Shown: piece by piece, positions 7,836 through 14,349 of the stretch
Position numbering within the stretch: the first letter of the stretch is position 1
Layout of the letters: every line of letters begins with the position of its first letter
The notes under the pieces: generated by a model
Databases searched by the model: none
Told to the model about the DNA's origin: nothing
The model's input: only the letters and a program-made list of their open reading frames with translations
Source of the DNA: Candidatus Gerdarchaeota archaeon
GTDB taxonomy: Archaea > Asgardarchaeota > Heimdallarchaeia > JABLTI01
Length of the DNA: 19,685 bases
Direction of reading: 5' to 3'
Assembly (NCBI GenBank): GCA_016840905.1
Contig: JAEORM010000148.1
Location: 1 to 19,685, forward strand
Made by a program: the position numbers and the translations under genes

Positions 7836-8176
7836 GAGTATTTGACCATTCTAAAAAACACCTATACTTTTAAAATAATTCTTAGTATTTATCTAATTAT
7901 TCATTTATTTATTTAAATTAAAACCATATATAATGAATCTTATTTTTTTAAATAAATGATTAAATTATTTAGTTAATAAAATTCATTATATTATAATCTA
8001 TCAATAGAATAATCTTTTCGCTGATATTATTACGAAAAAAGCATTTTTATAATATTTTTTTTTAAAAAAGTTTTTTTTTCGTATTAAAAAAATAAAAAAA
8101 CGCTTAAATTATTCTTTTTTCAAAGTATTTTTTAGTCATAAAAGAAATGTTTAAATTTAGCGTTGTTAAATAAACC
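7836..8176. other. Very AT-rich intergenic region with homopolymer runs and inverted repeats
   Basis: About 400 bp separate nfo from the fakA-like gene. The stretch is nearly all A and T, with T10, A6, T9 and A7 runs at 8048-8100. Three inverted repeats are visible. ATATAATGAAT (7928-7938) pairs with ATTCATTATAT (7981-7991). TTTTCG (8015-8020) pairs with CGAAAA (8033-8038). AACGCTTAAAT (8099-8109) pairs with ATTTAGCGTT (8155-8164) with one bulged base. A 62-codon frame on the minus strand here (8104-8292) overlaps the fakA start and looks like chance. The region holds divergent promoters; any further role is unproven. Confidence 0.55.
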
Positions 8177-8220
8177 ATATAAATTGATAGGAAATTAAAT
8201 TTTTTACTAAAATACAGGAG
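8177..8220 (+). promoter_or_regulatory. Promoter and ribosome binding site of fakA-like gene
   Basis: ATATAAAT at 8177-8184 is a TATA-like box; transcription would start near 8205-8210. AGGAG at 8216-8220 lies 11 nt before ATG 8232. Confidence 0.5.
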
Positions 8221-8231
8221 AAGTAAAAAAA

Positions 8232-9173
8232 ATGGCAACACTACAATTATTCTCTGGTGAGCTTTTATCAAATATGATGAAAGCATCTGCAAATTTACTA
8301 AAGAAATATCGAAGACACTTAAATGCTATAAACGTTTTTCCAGTAGCAGATGGTGATACTGGGGCAAATATGTATTTGACAGTTGAAGCAATTATTGAAG
8401 AATTAGAAAACAATGATAATTCATCAATTAACGAAACTGCTCAATTAATTGCTCGTGGATCATTTATGGGTGCAACAGGAAATTCTGGTGTTATATTATC
8501 ACAATTCTTTAGTGGATTTAGTAATTCAATAAATAAATTTGATAGCATCGGTCCAAAAGAATTTTCTCAAGCTTATGTTGATGGTGCAGCTAAAGCATAT
8601 GAAGCAGTTTTAAATCCACAAGAGGGTACAATTTTAACTGTAATACGAAAATCTGCTGAAGCAGCTAGTATGGCTGCTAAAAATGGTTCTAGTTTTCTCG
8701 AGATGTTAGATACCTCTTATGATGCTGCATGTGGAACTTTAGAAAAAACCCCTGAATTACTACCTGTCCTTAAAAAAGCAGGAGTAGTTGATGCTGGTGG
8801 ACAAGGATTTGTCTATATAATGGAAGGTTGGATAAAAGCTTTCAAAAATGAAGATATCGACGTTGCAGATGAAATTACTGATGTGGGAGCTGTTGCTCAA
8901 GACACAGAAGAAGATGATGAATACCAATTCTGTACTGAATTTATTATAGAATCAGATGATTTATCAGCTGAACAAGCAAGAGAAATTCTTGGAAAATTAG
9001 GTGGATCATTAGTTGTTGCGAAAAACAATGATATGATAAGAGTACATATTCATACAAATGAACCTAAATCAGTTATTAGAACTTGTAAGCAATATGGTGG
9101 TATATCTCGTCTTAAAATTGATGATATGAGTAAACAACATAGAGAATTTTTATTTGTTGAAGAATCTAATTAG
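8232..9173 (+). CDS. fakA: Short FakA-like fatty acid kinase (DhaL + middle domain only)
   Basis: 313 aa. Residues 1-203 form the DhaL (Dak phosphatase) ATP-binding domain: NVFPVADGDTGANM with D40 and D42 as Mg ligands, MGATGNSGVILSQFF (79-93), PQEGTILTV (129-137) and VVDAGGQG (185-192). Residues about 228-305 match the FakA middle domain, with FCTEF (C234) and VHIHTNEP (H272, H274), the Cys and His-x-His that bind zinc in the bacterial enzyme. In bacteria FakA phosphorylates a fatty acid held by FakB, giving acyl-phosphate. Bacterial FakA is about 550 aa; this protein stops at the linker (IDDMSKQH) and lacks the C-terminal FakB-docking domain. The usual GARGNSG loop reads GATGNSG. A hairpin terminator separates it from the FakB-like gene, which is on the same strand 107 bp on. 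Substrate identity is inferred from context. Confidence 0.85.
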   Translation: MATLQLFSGELLSNMMKASANLLKKYRRHLNAINVFPVADGDTGANMYLTVEAIIEELENNDNSSINETAQLIARGSFMGATGNSGVILSQFFSGFSNSINKFDSIGPKEFSQAYVDGAAKAYEAVLNPQEGTILTVIRKSAEAASMAAKNGSSFLEMLDTSYDAACGTLEKTPELLPVLKKAGVVDAGGQGFVYIMEGWIKAFKNEDIDVADEITDVGAVAQDTEEDDEYQFCTEFIIESDDLSAEQAREILGKLGGSLVVAKNNDMIRVHIHTNEPKSVIRTCKQYGGISRLKIDDMSKQHREFLFVEESN

Positions 9174-9183
9174 AAAATTAAAA

Positions 9184-9219
9184 ATTTCCACCACATAGGT
9201 GGAAATAATACCTTTTTTT
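9184..9219 (+). terminator. Hairpin terminator or attenuator between fakA-like and fakB-like genes
   Basis: A perfect 9-bp stem (ATTTCCACC 9184-9192, GGTGGAAAT 9198-9206) with the 5-nt loop ACATA. After six bases comes a T7 run (9213-9219). It starts 11 bp after the fakA-like stop, so it may end that transcript or lower expression of the genes behind it. Confidence 0.8.
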
Positions 9220-9280
9220 ATCTAAAAACTTTTATCGAAAAAGACTTAATTCTGATTAGATTTAATGGAATGCGAGCAAA

Positions 9281-10123
9281 TTGCAAAAGGTAAAAATTGT
9301 TTCTGATAGCACATGTGATTTACCAGAAGAAATAGCAAATGAATTTGGTATAATAATAGTTCCATTAAGGGTTTTTATGGATGAAGAAGTATTTACATCA
9401 GGAATTGATCTTTCCCCTGAAGAGTTTTATAATAAATTACCACTTTTAAAGGAAACCCCTTCAACTAATCCACCATCACCAGCTCATTTTTTTAGTGCAT
9501 ATGAAGATGCTGCAGATGAAGCGGAATCCATAGTATCAATTCATATTTCCCGATTAATGAGTGAAACAATTATAGCTGCTGAACAAGCAAGAAATATGTT
9601 ACCTCATATGGATATTAGAATATATGACTCAAAAACTACAGGTGCTTCATTAGGTTTAATCCTTGTTCAAGCTGCAAAAGCTGCAAATGAAGGAAAATCT
9701 ATAGATGAGGTATGTATGATTGTTGAAGAAGCAATAGAAAAAACTAGGGTTGTTGGTTTTCCAAGTACTTTAAAATATCTTGTAAAAGGAGGAAGAATTG
9801 GTAGAGCAAGAGGTTTGGTAGGTAGATTGTTTGGAATGGTACCAATTCTTTGTGTTCAAGAAGGTGAAACATCAAGTTTAGCTACTGTACAAGGTAGAGA
9901 TGCAGCTATAGATTGGATTATTAATTATCTAAAAGAAGAAGGATTAAACTATTCATCTTTAACTGCAATTACTCATGGCAATCTGATTGAAGTTATTGAT
10001 CAATTTAGTAGTAAATTAATCCAAACGTTTCAATGTGGAATACGTTTTATTGGATTGGTTGGCCCAGTAGTTGGAGCACATCTTGGACCAGGTTCATTAT
10101 ACTTTGCTTATATGAAGAAGTAA
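9281..10123 (+). CDS. fakB: FakB/DegV family fatty-acid-binding protein
   Basis: 280 aa, full family length. It opens KIVSDSTCDLPEE, the DegV signature. Further landmarks are PSTNPPSP (60-67, the Thr-Ser lid loop), SIHISRLMSET (86-96, phosphate-side loop, usually SSKLSGT), LKYLVKGGRIGRA (164-176), R206 in VQGRDAA and H267 in GPVVGAHLGPG. Those last residues correspond to the Arg and His that contact the fatty acid head group in FakB. DegV proteins bury one fatty acid, present its carboxylate to FakA and carry the acyl-phosphate to PlsY. Only a TTG start at 9281 fits: an in-frame stop lies 18 bp upstream and both nearby ATGs are out of frame. It is followed 62 bp later by PlsY on the same strand, without a terminator, so the two are probably cotranscribed. 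Confidence 0.88.
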   Translation: MQKVKIVSDSTCDLPEEIANEFGIIIVPLRVFMDEEVFTSGIDLSPEEFYNKLPLLKETPSTNPPSPAHFFSAYEDAADEAESIVSIHISRLMSETIIAAEQARNMLPHMDIRIYDSKTTGASLGLILVQAAKAANEGKSIDEVCMIVEEAIEKTRVVGFPSTLKYLVKGGRIGRARGLVGRLFGMVPILCVQEGETSSLATVQGRDAAIDWIINYLKEEGLNYSSLTAITHGNLIEVIDQFSSKLIQTFQCGIRFIGLVGPVVGAHLGPGSLYFAYMKK

Positions 10124-10185
10124 TAAGTAATAGAAAAACTCTTAAAAAACGATTTTTACTGTGAAAAAAACAGGAGATTAAAACT

Positions 10186-10905
10186 TTGGCTTTAAACGAA
10201 TGGGTAATTTATATCTCTGTAATAATAGGAAGCTATCTTGTAGGCAGTTTTCCAACAGGTTGGATACTTGGTAAAATTATGAAAAATGTTGATATAAGGG
10301 AGCATGGGAGCGGAAATACTGTTTTTTCTAATGTATATAGATTATTAGGAAAAGGTGCAGCAATTGTTACCATAATTGTAGATGTAATTATTAAAGGTGG
10401 GGTTTTAGCTTGGGCTGTAAGATTAATTATAGGATTATTGGTAATCAAACCTGACCCAATAATAGTTTACACTTTGGGTTTTTCAGATCCTATAGCTCAG
10501 ACTATAGTAGTGGTAGCTGGATTAATGTCAATTATTGGTCATAATTATCCTATATGGTTGAAGTTTAAAGGAGGAAAAGGAATGGCTACAACTGCTGGTG
10601 TTTTTATAAATTTTGTACCGGTAACAGCTGCTGGTTTAGTTTTGGTATGGTTTATTGTAGTATTTTCTACGAAATATACATCTCTAGCAAATGTAATAAC
10701 AACTCCAACTTTACCAATATTTATTTTTCTTGAGACTTTCTTTATAATGAAATTTGACATCTTAACTTGTATTCCTTTGATCATTGGAGGATTATTAGCA
10801 GGATTATTTGTGTTATGGAAGCATAGAGATAATATAAAACGATTAAAAGATGGTAATGAAAGAAAATTTGGTGATAAATCAGAACGAATAATTGATAATT
10901 CATAA
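10186..10905 (+). CDS. plsY: Acyl-phosphate:glycerol-3-phosphate acyltransferase PlsY
   Basis: 239-aa polytopic membrane enzyme. All family motifs are present: GSFPTG (20-25) and HGSGN (40-44), D66-x3-K70-G71, GHNYPIWLKFKGGKGMAT (118-135) and KHRDNIKRLKDGNERK (212-227). PlsY moves an acyl group from acyl-phosphate to sn-glycerol-3-phosphate, making lysophosphatidate, the first step of bacterial phospholipid synthesis; it does not use acyl-CoA or acyl-ACP. Two deviations are seen: the canonical GSGNxGATN reads GSGNTVFSN, and the last motif starts KHR instead of RHR. The start is TTG 10186, backed by AGGAG at 10172-10176 with 9-nt spacing. Placement directly behind a FakB protein gives it an acyl-phosphate source. 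Archaeal ether lipids use glycerol-1-phosphate and do not need this enzyme. Confidence 0.93.
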   Translation: MALNEWVIYISVIIGSYLVGSFPTGWILGKIMKNVDIREHGSGNTVFSNVYRLLGKGAAIVTIIVDVIIKGGVLAWAVRLIIGLLVIKPDPIIVYTLGFSDPIAQTIVVVAGLMSIIGHNYPIWLKFKGGKGMATTAGVFINFVPVTAAGLVLVWFIVVFSTKYTSLANVITTPTLPIFIFLETFFIMKFDILTCIPLIIGGLLAGLFVLWKHRDNIKRLKDGNERKFGDKSERIIDNS

Positions 10906-10926
10906 AAAGAAACAAATTTTCTTTTT
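10904..10926 (+). terminator. Hairpin terminator after plsY
   Basis: AAAAAGAAA (10904-10912, overlapping the plsY stop codon) pairs with TTTCTTTTT (10918-10926) around CAAAT. A further T-rich stretch follows. The stem is all A-T/U except one G-C pair, so it is weaker than the hairpin after the fakA-like gene. Confidence 0.5.
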
Positions 10927-11007
10927 TCTTTAAAATTTCACAATCAAAAATCTATTCGATTTCTTTAAATTTAGAATTAATAAATAATTAAATTATAAGC
11001 ATAAATG

Positions 11008-11016
11008 TATAAAATA
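11008..11016 (+). promoter_or_regulatory. TATA-like box of the glycosyltransferase gene
   Basis: TATAAAATA lies about 30 bp upstream of ATG 11045 with no ribosome binding site in between, which suggests a leader of only a few bases. Confidence 0.45.
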
Positions 11017-11044
11017 TTGGTGTTCATATACTAATTACTAAACA

Positions 11045-12193
11045 ATGAATTGGGTAGTAAGCTTGTATGAAGATAGAATAATAATTGAAAACGCAAAATT
11101 ATCTAAATTTAAAGCCTTTTTTACAGCTAATAACTTATCTTGGACTATTTTTGTGATTATTATATTAGCAGGGATAATTACAAGAATATTCTTATGGGAT
11201 TTCTCTTCATCAGATATGACGGTTTGGAAGGAAGCTGCGGGATATTTTCTTCAAGGGAAAAATCCATATGAGTATACACTCGAGAGTTTTCAAAATGAAG
11301 GAATGAAACATTTCTATGCTTACTTTCCATTGTGGTTATACATTTGCTCATTAATATTATTGATTTTCCCAGAAATGTGGTTTTTCAGTATAATTAAAGG
11401 ATTAATTCTATTATTTGATATCCAAGTAGTATTTCTATTATTATGTATTTTACAACCTAAAGTTAAAGATAATTGGAGATTAAAAATACCTATAGCTATA
11501 TGGTTTGTAACACCTATAGTATTAATGACCAGTTCGATGCATGGAAAATTCGATTCATTGATGTTTGTGTTTATATTAATTGCTTGTATTGCTAATGAAC
11601 AGGATAATATAAAATTAGAATCGATATTTCTTTCATTAGCAATACTTACAAAACCAATAGCTCTAATTCTAGTACCTCTTTTCTTTCAAAAACAAATCCG
11701 TGAACGAAAAATTAAGGAGTTATTTCTAAAAATTGGTTTGCTTCTTTTTCCCATAATTTTATTCAGCATACCATTCTTAGGTCAACCACTTATATATCTA
11801 CAGGGATCTTTAGGAGTTCATGTAACTCGAGATTTTGATATGGCACCATTATTTATGCTTTTATCTATGATTTTCTCTTCAGCTGAAGCAGATAGAATCA
11901 TTCGTATAATATTGACAGTTGTAATAATCATTAGTTGGATAGGATTGAATATCCTCTTTTATTTTAAAAAATATGAGATTTACAAAAGCATTTTCTTTAC
12001 ATTTCTAATGTTTAACACATTATATTGGGTATTCCTTGTTCAATACACAGTTTGGATATACACTTTCTATGTACCAGCAACCTCAAAATCAAAAATGAAA
12101 CATTGGCAATTAGGTACTCTGACTAGTGGAATAATAATTTTATCAACTGTTTTACTTGCATTTTTAGGAACTTTTGTTAAGGTGGGTCTTTAA
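11045..12193 (+). CDS. GT-C fold polyprenyl-phosphate-sugar glycosyltransferase (GT87/DUF2029-like)
   Basis: 382-aa integral membrane protein with about ten hydrophobic helices. Loop 1 after the first helix carries the acidic residues typical of GT-C enzymes (D52 and D57 in LWDFSSSDMTVWKEAAGYFL), followed by GKNPYEYT and YAYFPLWLY. Later come MHGKFDS (165-171) and LAILTKPIALILVPLFF (198-214), the GQFD-like and KP motifs of the GT87 and ALG6/ALG8-like families. Such enzymes take a sugar, usually mannose or glucose, from a polyprenyl-phosphate carrier on the outer membrane face and add it to a lipid or glycan. The acceptor is unknown; a glycolipid head group or S-layer N-glycan is plausible. 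It lies alone between plsY and the pilin-like gene. The polyprenol-kinase-like enzyme at 181 could help maintain its carrier lipid; this is inference. Confidence 0.72.
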   Translation: MNWVVSLYEDRIIIENAKLSKFKAFFTANNLSWTIFVIIILAGIITRIFLWDFSSSDMTVWKEAAGYFLQGKNPYEYTLESFQNEGMKHFYAYFPLWLYICSLILLIFPEMWFFSIIKGLILLFDIQVVFLLLCILQPKVKDNWRLKIPIAIWFVTPIVLMTSSMHGKFDSLMFVFILIACIANEQDNIKLESIFLSLAILTKPIALILVPLFFQKQIRERKIKELFLKIGLLLFPIILFSIPFLGQPLIYLQGSLGVHVTRDFDMAPLFMLLSMIFSSAEADRIIRIILTVVIIISWIGLNILFYFKKYEIYKSIFFTFLMFNTLYWVFLVQYTVWIYTFYVPATSKSKMKHWQLGTLTSGIIILSTVLLAFLGTFVKVGL

Positions 12194-12248
12194 GAAAATG
12201 AATTTAGGGTGTTTTTATTTCTAAATCATTATTTTATTGTGATTTATC

Positions 12249-12533
12249 ATGAGTTTCAGAATTACTAATCCTTTCTTAAATATTAAATTGGATATTATTG
12301 AAAATATAAAGGATCTACCAAATAATCTTTCATCGATATTTTCAAATGCAATTGCTTTTTTAGTTGCATGTTGTTTTGGGATAGGTGTTGTATTAGCTAT
12401 TGTTGGGGCAATACAATGGGCTACAGGATGGGATGATAGAGGGGGTAAGAAGACAGTGGTAAAAGGGATAGTGTTAATTGGAATTTCTTTGCTAGTTGGC
12501 GGAGGTGTTTTAGCAGGCTATATTTATCTTTGA
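12249..12533 (+). CDS. Small two-helix protein resembling VirB2/TrbC/CedA1-type pilins
   Basis: 94 aa. A polar N-terminus of about 30 residues precedes helix 1 (about 31-55, AIAFLVACCFGIGVVLAIVGA). A short loop with a charged turn (QWATGWDDRGGKKTV) leads to helix 2 (about 70-93, GIVLIGISLLVGGGVLAG). Two Gly-rich helices joined by a short basic loop is the layout of VirB2/TrbC conjugative pilins and of the archaeal DNA-import subunit CedA1. It is also common in other small membrane proteins, so the match is structural and weak. No signal-peptide cleavage site is clear. The gene ends 94 bp before herA on the same strand, and HerA belongs to the same ATPase superfamily as VirB4/CedB. GTGAT at 12239-12243 may serve as ribosome binding site. 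Confidence 0.5.
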   Translation: MSFRITNPFLNIKLDIIENIKDLPNNLSSIFSNAIAFLVACCFGIGVVLAIVGAIQWATGWDDRGGKKTVVKGIVLIGISLLVGGGVLAGYIYL

Positions 12534-12627
12534 CTGTTCCTTTAAATAGTATAGTAGCAAAAGATAATACGAAAGATTATTAGTTAATATATTGTACCAA
12601 AAATAGAAAATAGAGAGTGTTAAAACC

Positions 12628-14301
12628 TTGTCAACAACTAAAAGTACTCATGATAACAATAAAACAATTGCAACAATAATTGGAATATCCACACCTTCTG
12701 AAGTTGCATTAATTGTTGATCCAAAAATTGTTAGAACAAAACCACTAGAACAAGGTGAATTAATTGTTATTGAATATCCTGAAGAGGTAATAAAACAACC
12801 CGTAATTGCTATGATTTCCAAAATAGCTTTAACAAATGAAAATCTAATTGATAGTCTAATAAAATCACCTGATTCAATTGAAAGATTAAAAATCTTAGGA
12901 CGAATTGAGGAAGGAGAGCGTCTAGGGGCTACTGCTAGGATTTTAGGTTATTTAGATGAAAAAAAAGATAGAATAATATCACCAAGGTTTCCTCCATATC
13001 CTGGAGCAAAAGTACAAAGAGCACCAAAGGAAATTCTAGCTAAGATATTTGGGAAGGGACATATTGTAGTCGGTGAATTAAGGTCACATGAGGGTGTTGA
13101 TGTAAAATTAGATATTGATGAATTAGTATCAAAGCATTTCGCAGTTTTAGCAATAACAGGTGCAGGAAAATCTTATAGTGTTGCTGTAATTGTTTCAAGA
13201 ATCGTTAACCAATTGCAGGGATCAGTAGTTATTGTCGATCCCCATGAAGATTATGTACCATTTATTCATAACAAAAACATTAAGGGAGATGTTGTAGTTT
13301 TCTCAGCGAAAAAAACAACAGGTAGGCAAAGAATTGCTTTTAAATTAAAGAATTTTAGTCACAATGAATTACTAGATTTACTCGAGATACCTGATTCAGC
13401 AACAATACAAAGGGAATTATTTAGTAGAGCATATTGGCGATTACAAGAAGAGAAGAAAGATTGGGACTTAGATGATTTAAAAAATGAAATTAACAAAATA
13501 ATAAATGAATTACGAGAGGATGTAGAAGATGATGAGGACGGGAAAGGGAAAATCAAAAGAAGCAGTAAAGCTGAAGCAAATAGACTCGAGAACTCTAAAT
13601 TTGGTTTATTTGCCAGAATTGATTTAGCACCAGCAAAAGATGTTTTAACTAAAAGTTCAGAACTTCCAGTGTATAATCCAAGTGGACCATCATTGATCAA
13701 ACCAAATCAAATTAGTATAATCACTTTAACAGGTTTAGGAGGGAAAACTCAACAAACTATTGTTGATTTATTAGCACGAAAAATTTTCCTTGCAGGGCAA
13801 GCACAAGTGCGAAATGAACCTACGCCACATAAATTACCTTGTGCAGTACTCATGGTAATTGAAGAAGCACACAATTTTATTCCAGCTTCTGGAAGATCTT
13901 CAAAATCCTTGAAACAAATAGGTGCAGAAGGAAGAAAATTTGGAGTAGGCTTAGGTTTAATTTCACAAAGACCTGGACGATTAGATAGTGATGTACTTTC
14001 ACAATGCAATACTCAAATCATTTTAAGAATAGTAAATCCATTTGACCAACAACAGATATTGCGTTCAAGTGAAAGCTTAAGTGAAGATTTATTGAATGAT
14101 TTACCATCATTAAATGTAGGGGAAGCTGTAATAGTAGGACCAAGTTTACCTATTCCAGCATTAGTAACAATTGCAAGTTTTGATGGTAAATTAGGTGGAA
14201 AAGGTGTTCCAATTACTGAATCATGGAAAACAGCTTTAGAGCAACAAAAAGAATTGTCAATTAAACCGCAAAAATATGAAGATACATTTGACATAGATTA
14301 G
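12628..14301 (+). CDS. herA: HerA bipolar DNA helicase/translocase
   Basis: 557 aa. The N-terminal HAS-barrel (about 12-105, starting ATIIGISTPSEVALIV) is followed by the FtsK/HerA-type ATPase core. Walker A is LAITGAGKS (174-182, K181, S182), in which the first Gly of GxxxxGK is Ala. VVIVDPHEDYVP is at 200-211, Walker B is VLMVIEEAHNF (407-417, E412-E413), and GLGLISQRPGRL is at 441-452. HerA forms a hexamer that, with the nuclease NurA, extends resection of double-strand breaks begun by Mre11-Rad50. An acidic, charged insertion (about 278-322) lies inside the core. The start is TTG 12628; no ATG or GTG is in a suitable place. mre11 begins 48 bp after its stop and rad50 follows, the classical archaeal cluster, but NurA is not in the window. 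Confidence 0.95.
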   Translation: MSTTKSTHDNNKTIATIIGISTPSEVALIVDPKIVRTKPLEQGELIVIEYPEEVIKQPVIAMISKIALTNENLIDSLIKSPDSIERLKILGRIEEGERLGATARILGYLDEKKDRIISPRFPPYPGAKVQRAPKEILAKIFGKGHIVVGELRSHEGVDVKLDIDELVSKHFAVLAITGAGKSYSVAVIVSRIVNQLQGSVVIVDPHEDYVPFIHNKNIKGDVVVFSAKKTTGRQRIAFKLKNFSHNELLDLLEIPDSATIQRELFSRAYWRLQEEKKDWDLDDLKNEINKIINELREDVEDDEDGKGKIKRSSKAEANRLENSKFGLFARIDLAPAKDVLTKSSELPVYNPSGPSLIKPNQISIITLTGLGGKTQQTIVDLLARKIFLAGQAQVRNEPTPHKLPCAVLMVIEEAHNFIPASGRSSKSLKQIGAEGRKFGVGLGLISQRPGRLDSDVLSQCNTQIILRIVNPFDQQQILRSSESLSEDLLNDLPSLNVGEAVIVGPSLPIPALVTIASFDGKLGGKGVPITESWKTALEQQKELSIKPQKYEDTFDID

Positions 14302-14337
14302 ATTAAGAAACAGGTTAGTTTAAACCCAAAATATTAC

Positions 14338-14343
14338 AGGTGA
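14338..14343 (+). promoter_or_regulatory. Ribosome binding site AGGTGA that fixes the unusual mre11 start
   Basis: AGGTGA is identical to the site before RPA ATG 2008 (5-nt gap there). Here it is followed after six bases by ATT 14350, which is in frame with Mre11. The TGA inside this site (14341-14343) is the in-frame stop that limits the reading frame upstream. Confidence 0.65.
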
Positions 14344-14349
14344 ACGAAA

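Noticed and set aside
7836..8176. Replication origin in the AT-rich region
   Set aside because: No Orc1/Cdc6 gene is nearby and no repeated origin-recognition box was found; AT-richness alone is not enough.
8104..8292. 62-codon minus-strand frame before fakA
   Set aside because: It overlaps the fakA start, its hydrophobic content follows from the AT-rich sequence, and no start signal is seen.
13359..14294. Three minus-strand frames inside herA
   Set aside because: They are antisense shadows, rich in Ser, Cys and Phe, lying over conserved HerA motifs.
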